The notes beneath the pieces are model-generated. The model searched no databases. It worked only from the letters and a program-made list of their open reading frames with translations, and had not been told where the DNA came from. Shown here in pieces: positions 1 to 12,705 of a stretch of DNA of 64,000 nt. The position numbers and the translations under genes are program-made. The number at the start of each line of letters is the position of its first letter. The stretch's first letter is position 1. The stretch comes from Rhynchosporium graminicola (taxonomy: Eukaryota > Ascomycota > Leotiomycetes > Helotiales > Ploettnerulaceae): the NCBI GenBank assembly GCA_900074885.1, contig FJUW01000095.1:1-64000 (forward strand), written 5' to 3'.

Positions 1-1620
1 ACGCTATTACTCTAAGCTTTATAGAAATAAGCTCTCTCTGCTACTCCTAGAAAACTAACTATAGAAAAAGATCTTCTACTCTATAAAAGAAGACTAATCG
101 TACTTAATATCTTATACTTTCGCACGCTACTTATACGCGAAATATACGACCGATTAGAGATTACTTATCTAAGTATAAAGAAGACCTTATAACTACTAGT
201 ATTATAATACTAGTAATACGGAATCGCTTTAACTATTAACTAGTACTACTATAACTATTATACTTACTAACGAATTTAAATGCTACATAATAAAAAACCG
301 GGCCTCCTCTAACCTCTGCCTATATTATTATATCTATAGGAGTATATTATAGTCGACTACTATAGCATTAACTACAATAAATATAGCTATAATAACGTTC
401 TTATATTTATCGACTGTTTTAGTAAATAAGTAATTAGTATTCTATACTAAAAGACCTCCGATACGCGCGACCTTATAAAGCTTTACTTATATTATGTATA
501 CTATTATTTCGGAGCTCTATTAATAGTTACCTCTAATAGAGAGCTTTAATTCGTTTCCTGTTTTTAGACTATAGTTATTATAATTCTTAGTACTAAAAGA
601 TAGCTTTCTATAGTAGACTACTTATAAAAAGATAGCTAAATAGAGATCTATAACTAATATCTCTAATATAGATTACGACTTTTTATCTCTTACTATTAAG
701 ATAACTAGTCGGAATTCTTACTTATTATAAATTATACTTAGATAACTCTCTCTTACGAATCCCTTAGAGCTCTCTTACCCTTTAAAGTTATTTATAGATA
801 TATACCTCGTGTTAATTAGAATTAGAAAAACTTACTTAACTCTACTACGCTTACTAATAAGTTGAATACTTAGTAAGCTCTAGATTACGCTAATTGCTTA
901 CGCGATACTTAGACTACTACTTAATCTAGCTTCTAATATACATAAGCTAAGATATCCTAATCTTATAATCGCTTACGCTATAAAGTCGACTTTACTATAG
1001 ACGACCTTATCTAGCTAGATATACGCTACTTTACGAGTACTTAACCTAGTAAAAAACTCGACTTCCCGACTAATAGACTCTTCTATATAATTGAAAAGGT
1101 CAGAAGCTCTTATCGCTTAGAGCTCCCTGCTAGTATGAAAGTATATAACGTATTCCCTACTGCTAAGCTACAGAAGTATCTAAATAACCTCTTACTAGGA
1201 TAAACCTTATTACTACTACTACTTATTAATATCACTAGTGACGATAAATAGGAGATCGAAGATATACTTACGTGCCGTAAGTAGCGCAATAGCTTCTTAT
1301 ACCGAGTTTCCTAGTTAAATTAAGATATCGATCTTATATAGTATAATACTATAGATATTAAATATGCTCTTATTAAGCTATAATAATTCCACTTTAATAA
1401 CCTAACGTAAGCTAGACCTCCTATTAGACTACCTAATTAGCTGAAAGCTTTCTACGATAGAATTAATAATTATAACTACCTCAATAGTAATAAGGAGATA
1501 GACTAACGCTCGAGGGCGAGCTTTTTTCGGAGGGGGGAGTAGTATAATAACTAGTTAGGTTTAGAGGTCTCTCCCTATTAGTAGAAACACTTACTACTAA
1601 GCGAGATTACACGAGTAGAG
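1..1620 (+). mobile_element. Ty3/gypsy retrotransposon relic, RIP-degraded
   Basis: Translating through many stops on the plus strand gives, in order, an H2C2-like region (about 60-290), an integrase core (about 300-800) with remnants of the dynamic chromovirus pattern such as VDYYSINYNKYSYNNVLIFID, an integrase C-terminal segment (about 960-1200, ending in RLELPASMKVYNVFPTAKLQ) and a chromodomain-like piece (DKQEIEDILTC..., about 1240-1330). This order is typical of Ty3/gypsy chromoviruses. The DNA is extremely TA-rich and full of TAA/TAG codons, which fits C-to-T mutation by RIP. The left end lies outside the window. The part after 1500 is probably the 3' LTR. No reading frame survives. Confidence 0.8.
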
Positions 1621-1639
1621 TTTAGGGGCCCCTTTTCAT

Positions 1640-2960
1640 ATATATACTTCTATTCTCTCTCTACTTCTTTACTCCTTAGTTATAGATTCTTAAGTGATTC
1701 TTACTACTTTATATTCATAGTAATATGAGGTCTTATTACTCAGGTAGTTTTGAGACCTTTCTAGAGTAAGCGTCACACTTAAGAAGAAGATTCTCACTAT
1801 ATTCGATATTCTACTAGCTAGACTAGCTAAATACTTCCTTAGCGTCAGAATTATACGTAATAAAGAGAAGAAGACGATTTCTCTTTACTAAGATACGTAT
1901 ATCGATAAGATATTAGATCGATTTAGAATAACTAACTATAAGAGCGCTAATACGCCTTTTACTACTAGTTCAGAGGTTTCTATAGTTAAATTCAAGGGAG
2001 TAGCTACTCTATAAGAAATTAAGCTATATTAATAGCTTTACAGTAGTTTATAGTACCTAGCTTATACTTACTAGGATATACTATACTACTGCTTTATACT
2101 ATTATAATTTCTAATAAATCTATTACTTTAATACCTTGCGAGCGCTAAGAGAGTACTTACGTACCTATAAGGTACGAAGTATTACGCTACGACTTACAGA
2201 GGAGATATTACTAATAGAGAGAAGATGAAATTAAGAGGTTTCTATAACTCTGATTAAGCTAGTAACCGAATCGATAGAGTATCGCATATCGGAGTATGTT
2301 TCTTCCTTATAGGAGGTGTTTTCTTAGCTATTTTAAAGCGATAGACTACTATAGCTCTTGCCTCTATAGAAGCAGAGTATATAGCTATATGCGCTTTTAC
2401 TAGAGAAGTATTATAGATACGCTAAGTACTAAAGGAGCTAGGCTATAATAAGCTAGACTCTAGGAGTATAGAGATATAGTGCGATAATCAGGGAGCTTTA
2501 TCTCTATCAGAGAACCCTGAATTATACTAACGTACTAAGTATATTGATATCAAATTCTATTACTTTCGCTAGGAGGTCGCTAGAGGTTATTTAGACCTTT
2601 AGTATATACTCTCAAAAGAGAACGCGGCAGACGGTTTTACTAAACTACTTAGCTTATAAGACCTTAAGGCCTTTATAGTAATACTGAATATAACTATTTT
2701 ATACCTAGAATAAGGAGTATAGATATTAATCGGGAAGGCAGACTATCTTAAAGGAATTACAGAACCTAGGGTTTATCTAGTTTACGTGATATCGAGGTAT
2801 AGTTCTAGTCTCTAGGGGTATTACTATACGTATGCATACGATAGTATAATCGACTAATTATAGGAAATTAGATTACTCGTACTTATAGAAGTTACTAACT
2901 TTATAGTATCTCTATAGAGGGGTATATTGCGAGGATATGGGTCTTAGCATAGATCAGGTG
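1640..2960 (+). mobile_element. Ty1/copia retrotransposon relic (RNase H end), RIP-degraded
   Basis: Broken translation between about 1980 and 2680 follows the C-terminal reverse transcriptase/RNase H part of copia polyproteins. There is a degraded 'YxxxxxSLxYLAxxTxxDI' stretch near 2000-2080. An RNase H segment near 2330-2420 resembles the usual 'ALSSTEAEYMAI' block, and a 'DNQGAL' block lies near 2490. A 'RTKHIDI' block (now RTKYIDIK) follows near 2530, and the final 'VADGFTKxL' block (AADGFTKLL) near 2625-2650. Everything after about 2700 is probably LTR. The base composition is as TA-rich as the gypsy relic beside it. No intact frame is left. Confidence 0.75.
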
Positions 2961-3103
2961 ACTATAGTCACGTGTATAGTCCGTGCGAATATTCCTAGGT
3001 AATATCTTCTGTCGACTCTCTATAGTAATTAGTACTATAATGCAACCAACATCATTCAACTACTCTATGCTTTACTCTGAAGATCAACGTAACCTTACGA
3101 TAG

Positions 3104-4410
3104 GTGATTCCTCATTCTGTCCTGCGCCCCTTGTCCTCCCAGGCTCAGAAATATCACTTCACCCAAAAAAAAGGCCAGAGTCTCCGGGCCTGGTTACGGA
3201 ATGGTGACGTGAATCTTGTGGGCGAGAAGAGGAAGACGATTTATATTTCTCTACCGCCTGGTTGTGGAAGAGGAACGGTGGGCATTAGGGGATGGACTGT
3301 ACCGAAGGGTTCTGAAAGAGGGGGAATTGGAGGGGAAATGGGAGGGGAATTGGACTATAGGCTTGTGGTGAGGTTGCTGGGGCTTCTTGTGCTGGTTGGA
3401 GGTTAAGGGTTTGGAGGAGGGGGAGTTTTGTTGGTTGGTTGCCAGGAACGAGAATGAGGATATGGAGGATGAAGATTCTGGAAGTCGGAGTCTTGGGAAG
3501 AAGGAGGGGACTTCGAAGACCAAAGCTAATGGGAAGAGGAAATTTAAAGCAAGCATCTCTTTCAATAAAGATCCGAGGGTTGGACGTCGCTCCTCAAACA
3601 GCTCAGACTACACTCCTATACGCTCCCGTCAAACACCTAAATATCCCTAAAGCAACTAACTTAATCTCAACGATATTCTTGACTTCGCAATCGAAAGCTA
3701 AACTGATGATGCCTTCGCCTTACTCATGTTACTTGAGCATGATCTGTATGACGGGGAGGAAGACGAGTTTGAATGTGGGCGAGCGTATTGTGGGAGTAGA
3801 TTAAGCGTTGGGAGTGGTGCGAAATATTGGCCGGGATTTGATAAGGAGGAGGGTGCATGGATGGCCTGGGACTCATTGTACGATCCATCTCGAGGAGTTG
3901 ATCAACAAGAAACAGTCAAATACCGGGAACTGCTGTGCGAAAATATCGAAGAACGATGTCGGAAGGGAAGTTCTGATAAGGGAAGAGGGCAACACGCCTC
4001 ACCACAAAGCATTGAAGGTTTACACTCCTCCTACTGCCCCTAAAGCTCTCACACTCCTACACATCGTGCGTCTAGCACGCACCGCCTCCCACGAACTCGG
4101 CCACTGTTTCGGGATCGCTGATTGTACCTACTATGTATGCATTATGCGAGGGAGTGCTAGTTTAGCGGCAGATGCTGGACATCCGCGGTATTTGTGTCCG
4201 GTTGATGAGGCGAAGGTGGCGAGAGCTACTGGGAAGGGGGCAGCGAGTGAGAAGAGGATGAAGGCGTGGAGGAGGGAGAGGCTGGTGACTATCAGAGGCT
4301 TTTTTAGGGGAGTGATGGAGGACTGGGGGGGGATGAGGGGAGAGGGAGTATGTTTGAGTGTATTGAAGCGTGGATCGGTGGGTTGCTTGAGGAGGAGGAT
4401 GGGATAGGGA
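3104..4410 (+). pseudogene. archaemetzincin-like metalloprotease pseudogene
   Basis: Fragments in three frames line up in order with fungal archaemetzincin (AMZ) proteins. They are an N-terminal PAPLVLPGSE segment (3120), RKTIYISLPPG (3225), NDILDFAIES followed by an in-frame TAA at 3699-3701, then LLEHDLYDGEEDEFECGRAY (3726), and finally the zinc site HELGHCFGIADC with a following C-x4-C-x-M arrangement (4090-4150) and LCPVDEAKV (4193). The HExxHxxGxxxC motif is the hallmark of the family, and fungal members often keep only one Cys of the last CxxC pair. Frame changes occur near the A-run at 3165, between about 3400 and 3650, and between 3850 and 4060. Introns cannot explain the internal stop. 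The gene abuts the RIP-degraded retroelements. Confidence 0.8.
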
Positions 4411-6109
4411 AGAAGGGGGAGATGGAGAAAGAGACAGCGGTCATTTAATTGACTCTGGTTGATTGAGGCTACCTACGAAAAATAGTACGAGACCTTCACA
4501 TCCTTAGGATCAGAATCTGTAATGGACAATCCAACAATACCTGCTTGAAAATACACACACACTCATAGCTTGAAATTCATAATCCACAGTCATTATACAT
4601 AATATGAGCTAGGCCTGCTTGTCACTCTATCTTGACGCTCCGCTGGCGTGCCGTCTAACAATAATCAAAACATGCTTCTGCAGTTAGCGAGAATAGCCAG
4701 GATATAATGGCTAGCTGGGCCAGCTAGACTTTTCAGTAAATATATTAGCATTCTCTAGTAGTCTTATGGTAAGAAAAAATCTTTTCTTATACACATGTAT
4801 TCCCACACCTCTTAGAGGGGCTGTTTGATAGTTACCCAATCGTATAGACTCGAAATCCACACTTCAGCGAACGACTTCCTTCCGATCACCTTCAAAACCG
4901 ACTATTCACTTTCCTACCTCATATACCACACGAAATACCGTGTTCAACAACATCGACACTTCTGGCTAGTACAGTGTCATAAAGCTTCAATAAAGCCGTT
5001 CAATCAATAGCTCGACCTATCGAATGAGACGCAGAACATCACTTCAACTCGTCTCACAAGAAATATCAGGGTTTGATCATTATCTTATTCTGTCTACTCT
5101 TATCCGGTTCTACATCTTCCAAAATCCTGTCACTTGTTTCCTGGTTCTTTCTTTTTGTCACTGAAGTTGAGTTTTGGGAATTTCTGGATCAATTGCTTTT
5201 ATCTGAGGATTCCTGTTTCTTCATAACTTCTACACGTTGGATGCCATTCTCAGAAGGAAAATGATTACATTCGGACGGAGTGCAAGTTTTTGTAAGGACG
5301 ACTGTATTGTACTTTAGCTGTTGCCACTTGAATATTGTAGCAAATCTGACTGGTCGTTGGGACACTTTTGTATCTATAAGGCTGTCGATATCTTCAATTT
5401 TCCGGACCCGACTTTAAAAGAAAGTGCTATGAGAAATCACATAGGAAAAGGCTTAATTGACCTGGACCAAATTTTCATATGTTGAGCGAGGCTTTGAATT
5501 CCAATTAGAGCAACATTTGGAGGTGTTGCCATAATGTGTTTTGTGGCATAATGCACACCTTCCTTATCTGCGGCATGTTTAAGGAGTCACACATAAAAAT
5601 CTGTATCGAGGAATCGAAACCAATAGTGCCCACGCAAAAAGACACATCCTTAGCCCAAAAAAGGCAGGGTCTAATTCAGAGCGTACCTTACAAATCATCC
5701 TACTTAGTTCGCCAGCGAATGCGATATCACAGGCCCCCTGAGATGCAAACTTTCTTTGCCGCATTTTTTGACTATCGTCATTCTAATCAGGAAGGAAATT
5801 TGAAATGTAATAAATCCTTTGAGAGAATGCCTCATTGATCTGTCAAGCCCCACTCTATATTCGACTCGGTTTCTCCTACAAATACCGCACAACTCTCCTG
5901 AGCTTCGCCTTGACCCCAGAGACACGCATGCCCGACCAGTCATCTATCGGTTTGTGGTGTGTTTGATGTGATATTCGTACAAATCTGTTGTACACTTCCA
6001 ACGCCGGGTCCATATGTAACATCAAGCTATACCCAAGGCTTATCAGTGAATATCTAGCTACTCGATAAGCAAAGACATACAGAAGTCTTCCCATTGCACT
6101 GTCCATCCT
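4411..6109. other. intergenic, no supported gene
   Basis: No ORF here has both an ATG and recognisable coding character. The 4600-4800 stretch (short GC-rich hairpin-like words such as GCTAGCTGGGCCAGCTAG around 4710) looks like a worn mobile-element end, but I found no partner repeat in the window. Confidence 0.4.
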
Positions 6110-6478
6110 CTACTCCTCTCCATTCTCATCCTTCCACTTCTGTAAATATGCTTCTCCACTGAACGCTCCTTTTGGATCTCCTTGGAATCGCGATGGTCTT
6201 GCCGCCATGTTTTTCGTTATGAATGGCGTAAGCTACGACAGTCCATTTAGCATTGAGCTTCACAGAGCCTGGAGAGCAGAGAGGATTACCTTGAAGCTAC
6301 TTAGGTTTTCTGGCACAACATATGTCCTGACTTTTTCCCAATCCATGAGATATCCTCCATGCTTCGTATGCGAACCCATAGACCCTGATCCAGTACCCTT
6401 GTAATATCCTTTGTTTGTCTGCTTAGTCGTGAGCGCAAGACGCCTGAGACGCTTTGCGAGGGCTTGCGTAGGCTTCAT
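6110..6478 (-). CDS. MRPL27: mitochondrial large-subunit ribosomal protein mL41 (MRPL27 family)
   Basis: Two exons, 6478..6290 and 6232..6110, with a 57-nt GT-AG intron, give 103 residues. The protein begins MKPTQALAKRLRRLALTTKQ and carries the family block KGYYKGTGSGSMGSHTKHGG followed by DWEKVRTYVVP, which is diagnostic for mL41, a protein of the mitochondrial large ribosomal subunit. Exon 2 continues with LTPFITKNMA and ends in the sequence AYLQKWKDENGEE, also like family members. The intron is phase 0 and both ends are canonical. The ATG at 6478 lies 177 bp from the divergent UTP14 start, so the two genes share an upstream region. Confidence 0.9.
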
Positions 6479-6655
6479 GATTACTGTTGGATATAAACGA
6501 TACCATTAACAGAGTTCAATGTTCCCATGTACTGTCTATGTCAAATCGCGCTAGTAGCGGCCGCGCTACCCAAAAAAAAAGTTCCCGCGATATGAACTTC
6601 GAGCTTACCGTAATTATTTTCCCCCTCCAACACACAATAATTGAATTCCGCAAAC
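6479..6655. promoter_or_regulatory. shared divergent upstream region of mL41 and UTP14
   Basis: The two start codons face away from each other across 177 bp. The interval holds a GC-rich AGCGGCCGCGC-type word near 6556-6566, an A-run at 6573-6581 and pyrimidine-rich sequence before the UTP14 start. Pairing a mitoribosomal gene with a nucleolar ribosome-assembly gene suggests possible co-regulation. That is inference; no factor site is proven. Confidence 0.45.
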
Positions 6656-9608
6656 ATGCCAGGAAGAAAATCACATGGCCGAGCGCCTGAGAAGAAGCCC
6701 GCAGGCAAGTCTGCCAAAAAGTCCAACAAGAGGTCTCTCGACGCATTTGCAATTGCCTCACACGAAAACCCGGACCGAGTAAAGGTACGCCAAAGTCGAC
6801 TGGGTGCCCAAGAAGGCGGCAGCTCTCGACCGAACAAGAATAAGAGGCGGAGAGATGAGGATGACGATGAGGATGAGGAGGATGAAGAGGAAGAAGCTAG
6901 TGCGAAGAAGCAGAAAGTCAAGAAGGGACGGTTTGACGAACTAGATGTGGATGAAGGAAGTGACAGTGAGGGGAACGAATGGAAGTTGGGCCAGGTGGAT
7001 AGTGAGGATGACAGTGATCTGGACAGTGATGAAGCCTTCGGCGAGAGTGACGAAGAGAGATTTGAAGGATTTGCCTTCGGTGGGGGATCAGATAAGAAGA
7101 AGCAGAAATCAAGGAAGGATCGGGACGTCAATCTGGACGAAGAGGACCAAGAGGACTCGGACTCTGAACTCGATGAAGGCGACATGGGCGATGATGCAGT
7201 AGACATGGCGACCTACCTGGATATGGTTGATGCTGAGGATGCAGAGGAGAAAGCTTCGAAGGGTAAAGGTCAGGAACGAAAGAAGGATGACGACGAGGAT
7301 ATGTTTAGCTCCGAGCCAGATGATGATGACAGTAGTGATGAGAGCGAGGATGCTTCTTCTGAATCTTCTAGCGACGAAGATGATGATGCCTTCAACCCTG
7401 AGAAGATCGCAGCACTTGATCAAATGATTGAGAGTATTCCGCTAGATGGAGACTACAGAGAGGCTGCCGCAAAGAGGAGGAACGACTACAACATCAATAC
7501 CAATGAAATATCCATGTCCGGTCTGCCTTCCAGTAAGAAGAGGAAATCGCAAGACGAGGACGTGGCTGGGGCAGATCCAACTCTCAAGGAGTCAAAGTCT
7601 TCGAAAAAGAAACTTGCACCTTCAAAGGTTCCATTAGAAAGACGCCAGCAGGATCGCTTAGATCGAAGTGCTGCGTATGACAAAAGCAAGGAGACTTTGG
7701 ATAGATGGACCGACACTGTTAAGCATAATCGCCGAGCAGACCACCTAATGTTCCCGCTCCATGACAATGAAGCCGCATCAGCACACGCAAACAAATCTCT
7801 CATGCCAGCGAATCTCTCGAAACCATTCAATGAGCTCGAGGCTACCATCCAAAGTATTCTCGAAGAAAGTGGTCTTGCTACTGCTGATGGGAAGGACGAT
7901 GAGGACAAGATCCGGGAATTCGAAGAGCTCGAAACAAAGAAAATGTCGATCGAGGAAGTGAGAGAGAGAAGAGATCAGTTACGAATGGCTCGAGAACTCA
8001 TGTTTCGTGAAGAAGCGAAATCAAAACGTATCAAAAAAATCAAGAGCAAATCTTACCGTAAAGTTCACCGAAAACAGCGAGAGAAACAGGAACGTCTTGA
8101 GAAGGAGGCTTTACTGGAAGGAGGCTTCGAGCCTTCCGAAGATGAGATGGAAAAGCAGGATCGAAGACGTGCTGAGGAACGTATGGGGGCCAAACACAGA
8201 GAGAGCAAGTGGGCCAAGGCAATGAAGGGTACTGGTCGAGCAGCTTGGGATGAAGATGCCAGGTCAGGGATTACTGAGATGGCTCGTCGTGAGGAGGAAC
8301 TCAGGAAGCGAGTAGAGGGCAGAGCTGTACGAAAAGAGTTTGAGAATGATTCAGATGAATCGTTAAGCGACTCTGACGACGATTCCAATGAGGAAGACGA
8401 CTCTGGCACAAGAAATCGTCTTTTGCAGAGCTTGAAGGGATTAAACGACTCGGACATGATGGACGAATCACTACCTGGAGCCAAATTGGCGAACATGGAT
8501 TTCATGCGTAAAGCTGATGCATCTCGGAGGAAGCAAAATGACGTCGCAGCCGAGGAACTTCGACGAAAACTTGCAGGAGAGGAGACACCAAGTGAAGAGG
8601 AAGATGGGGATATTGGGCGAAGGATATTTGGTCCAGGGAGTCACTCAGCCTCACAGAAGAAGGCTTCCAAGCTGGCTGAGTTTGAAGAGCGTTTGGGATC
8701 GGATGATGAGGAGGGACCAGAGCTTACAATCCGGGGAACAGACAATGGACCAAAGAAGGCTACCTCTTCAGCCATCAAGCCTTCTAAGAGTCCCCTGATC
8801 CAGCCGCAACCCATGAGCAAGCCCGAACGACATACTGAAGGCGGAGCCTGGTCGAAAGTCACAAGCAAGTCTGCCGTAGTAAGTGAAGCAGAGGCCAAAC
8901 GCCGACGTCACAAGAAAAACGATGCCATTGATGTAGAAGAGCTGGACCTGTCAAAAGCAGCGGTCATAGCAAACAAGCCTAAGGCCAAATCAACAAAGAA
9001 AAAGGGAGGCAAGAAGTCCGGTATTCTTAACGATGCAATTTCAGGCTCCGAATCCGATTCAGAAAACGAACACGACAGTGGGCCATATCTACCATTCGCA
9101 CTCCGTGACCAAGATCTGATCAAACGAGCCTTCGCTGGTGCTGATGTCGTAGGCGAATTCGAGGCAGAGAAGAATCAGATTATTGAAGACGAAGATGAAA
9201 AGGTTGTGGATAATACGCTGCCAGGTTGGGGTAGCTGGGTCGGCGATGGCGTTAGTAAGAAGGAAAACAAGAAGAACAGTGGTAGGTTCTTGACCAAGGT
9301 TGATGGAATCAAGGCGGATAAGAGGAAAGACGCCAAGCTGGAGAAGGTGATCATCAATGAGAAACGGATTAAAAAGGTAAGTCTCGATTTGAAATCATCC
9401 ATTATCAGATAACTGACTTTTCTAGAACTCGAAATATCTCGCTACGACGCTGCCGCATACGTTCGAGACGCAGAAACAGTATGAGAGAGCTCTCAGGTTA
9501 CCGATCGGGCCGCAATGGTCGACGAAGGAGACGTTCCAGGATGCTACAAAGCCGAGGGTTCTAGTCAAGCAGGGCATAATTGCGCCTATGGCCAAGCCTC
9601 TCTTTTAA
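6656..9608 (+). CDS. UTP14: U3 snoRNP/SSU processome protein Utp14
   Basis: Two exons, 6656..9376 and 9426..9608, joined by a 49-nt phase-0 intron, encode about 967 residues. Utp14 is a nucleolar SSU processome factor needed for 18S rRNA maturation and is known to work with the DEAH helicase Dhr1. The sequence begins MPGRKSHGR and has long acidic and lysine-rich low-complexity regions. Its central region includes PLERRQQDRLDRSAAY. Near the end it shows the family's GWGSWVGDG motif and, in exon 2, LPHTFETQKQYERALRLPIG. The ATG at 6656 is chosen because the in-frame codon further upstream is only TTG and family members start MPGR. The neighbour mL41 is divergent. Confidence 0.93.
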
Positions 9609-10689
9609 TTTGCTGGAAATGATCAAGCTTCTATATCATCATGATCTGAATGCAGTCCATCAAGCGAGAACTAGTGCATATAATTGTGGCAAGTTGAGCC
9701 GGCGTTCAGGATCTTATCCTCGGTTTGATAGATAGTCATCAGAATCTCACCAGTGAAGATCTGCCGGTCCAATCAAAATCGCCATTTTACCTGGATTGAC
9801 TCTTGATGCCATTTGTTTGTAGGTACTTGCCAGCATGTAATATCTACCTAGAGCGAGTTACCAAGTAACCAATATCAAGATTGGCCTTGGAAGCACATTG
9901 CCAGGTCAGCGAACAATAATAGGTCTCTCGCCAAAGCAAAACAAACACTACCTCCATCGCTTTCGTCCAAATGTGATGGATGACGTCCTTCTAGAAATAC
10001 TTGTGATCGTTTCTAAGTTCTATGCACGTCCAGGCTCTCAAGACCCTAAATTTCCAGCATCGTGAATGCTTCCCGTTTTGGAAGTGTTTGGCTAAATCAC
10101 TTTCTAAACGAAGAGAATGCTCACGGCTAAGGTTGTTCCGTGCCTGGTGGGTTTCCGCCTCCTGCCTTACGATTCAAGACTAAGTTCAGGATCGTTATTT
10201 ACACAAAATCCAAGGTGGATGTTGGCGCGCACTTCCATATTTCAGCTGCATTCTCAACAAAGCTCGCAAAACCTGAGTCGTTGCGGAATGTCAGGACTGC
10301 TACAGTAAGGAAATGACTGGCAAGCTCGGAGCGAATAGTTCTGTATAGCCGAGGAGACGCCTTGGTAGAGGGCGGAGGGATGGATAAAAAGCCGTCACTA
10401 GAGAAATAAGGTTCCCGACAAGGCACTCAGCTAGAGATGCTTTACATGACCAAGTTAGCTTGGATCGAGCATCTGAACATGATCGCAACATTTTCGCAGC
10501 AGCGCAGCGAATATATGGCGCTTTTGCAGATTCAATGGACTCGGACGTGAACGCTGCTTATTCAACGAGAATGCATCTTATCGGGCACTCTTTGGCTCTG
10601 CCTCTAATTTCTGCAACGGACTTCGAACCCAAGTCCAAACATTTCTTTCGGTGAGTAGTCACAACTCAAGTATCCCTTCATCTTGCATC
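9609..10689. other. intergenic, no supported gene
   Basis: Short ORFs occur on both strands, but none shows a recognisable motif or a convincing start. Parts close to 10690 could belong to the decayed 5' end of the arylsulfotransferase-like gene. Confidence 0.4.
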
Positions 10690-12500
10690 ACATTCTCGTT
10701 CCGTTTTCAGAGGCCAGATCTGGAAGTCCCTGTCCTAGATATTTTACATAATCATACGCGATCAAGTCCTGGGACTGGTTCTTCTCTCCGTGGGAGGGTT
10801 ATTGCCAGCTAGCACCCTACATATATGACAATCGTGGAGTAATCTCTCTACAATAAGAACCAAAAGGCTCTTAACACCAACTGACAGTTTCTGAGGAGCT
10901 TGTCTGGTCTGGCAGAAGTCCCGAAACAGGGTCTCGCTTTTGGGATCTCCGAGTCCTCAAATTTGCGAACCAGTTCGATCCTTTATCATCGTTCCGCGGC
11001 TCTGGAAGCGGAGGCCATGTGCAGTGGGCATATTGTCCTCATGGACGAAACCTACAGTGTTCGTAAAACTCTGCTGCCGGAACACCGGGGTATATCATTG
11101 GACTTTCATGGCTCCCAGATATTCAATGGAGGTAAGACGGCTGCCGTGTTGGAGTACTTCCTAGTGCAGGTGGATATGTCATCAAGAGGAGTTCGAAGAG
11201 GTCTGGGATGGGCATTCGACGGTGTCTTCAAAGAAATAGACTTTGAAAGTGGCAAAGCGCTTTTCGAGTGGCATTCTATAGATCACCTTCCAGTCAGTGA
11301 AAGTCATGTGAGGCCGAGACTCGAAATTGGTTCCGGTTTGTCAGTTGGGATGCCGTGGGATTATTTGTGAGATCTCAATCCGCACTTTGCCCACTGCGAA
11401 TAATCGCTGAAAGACAGATAGCCACATCAACTCCGTGGACAATTATCCCAACGGCGACTATCTGATTTCGGCGCGACACAGTGACTGCATTTACAAAATC
11501 TCGGAAAAAGACGGTTCTGTCATTTGGAGGCTCGGCGGGGAATTTTCATCTTTTACGTTGCACGGCTTCTACTTCTCTGCCAAACATGACGCTAGATTGC
11601 GCCTAACTCCCACTGGACAAGAGCAAATATCTTTCTACAACAACGCCTGGGGTGGAGATGAAGGGAGAACTCGCAACTAGTCTACCGCAATGTTAATCAA
11701 CATTGATACATCCTCGAAACCAATGCTCGCTTCACTAGTCAAAGAATGGCTTCCATCTCATGGTGGCTTAGCACGACATCAGGGAAATGTTCAGTATCTC
11801 CCCAACGGCAACGTCTTCATCGGATGTGGCGGCATTCCACAGTTCAGCGAATTCACGCCCGAGGGAGAGCGAGTTCTGGATGTTGCGTTTACTGATCAAA
11901 CGTTACGGAATTATCGTGTTTGAAAATTTACGTGGATTGGAAAATCTGACACCCTCCTGGATTTGTACATCTATGGCCGAAGCCCGCAAGATCATACTCA
12001 CTTTTACATGAGCTAGAATGGAGCTACCGAGGTGCATTCTTGGAATATATATGGGCTTGATGGACCTGATGGCAAGGAGAACTCAGTTCGCATTGGGACA
12101 TTCGAAAAGAAGGGTACGAGAGACCCAAGTTGTTGTTGAAAAGCATATCAAGTTTGGTTACATTGAGGCGGTGGATGCCCGTGAAAACCTGCTTGCGCAG
12201 TCAGGAACCAAGTCGACATTCATCCCCGAGGCAGGCTTGGCGTAATACTGTGGAAATGCAGATTGCGCTGTACCGATCGAGAGGTCCAAAGTATATGATG
12301 ATGATACGGAAGAAAAGCCTACGCCTTCCCGTCTGGAACTCACGATCGGCTCGTCAGTAAGAAGATCTTTTGCTATTACCACGATAGCAGGCTGCCCTAT
12401 ATTGTTCTTGTTTGGATTCTGCGCGGGAAGAGTGTCTGTCCTATGGATAGGGTTTGCGGATAAATCCTTTGAGGCACTTCCGGTAGTAGCACTTGAGCAA
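10690..12500 (+). pseudogene. arylsulfotransferase (ASST)-family pseudogene
   Basis: Homology to fungal ASST-type secreted or membrane proteins (Arylsulfotran_2 type) runs through the interval. APYIYDNRG is near 10825, HGSQIFNGGKTAAVLEYF near 11120 and HINSVDNYPNGDYLISARHS near 11425. IYKISEKDGSVIWRLGG is near 11490, and QGNVQYLPNGNVFIGCGG then FSEFTPEGE lie around 11785-11870. KFGYIEAVDA (12150) and a hydrophobic C-terminal helix near 12370-12430 follow. In-frame stops are at 11678-11680, 11921-11923 and 12014-12016. The last is TAG where family members have Trp, consistent with a G-to-A change. A frameshift near 12140 separates the final parts. One splice-like junction survives near 11368-11421. 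The gene is clearly dead. Confidence 0.8.
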
Positions 12501-12705
12501 TGTTGGAAAGATACTGAAATGAAGAGAATCTTAAACGACGTAGTATTTCGAGGAACATGTTTCACAGCCAACTATAGTTCAAATGCATACAACAACCCTC
12601 AACCTTGCTTATTTCAATACGTGAAAGGCACACCGTAAACAGACCTAGGCCGGCTCAGTCTTCATCTCCTCCATCCACTTTCCACAAGAAAACACAGCTA
12701 GCCAC

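Noticed and set aside
6641..6655. Upstream in-frame extension of UTP14
   Set aside because: The codon at 6641 is TTG; the ATG at 6656 gives the family's MPGR start.
6541..7206. 221-codon Ser-rich frame antisense to UTP14
   Set aside because: Complement of the acidic/Ser-rich UTP14 repeats; low complexity with no independent support.
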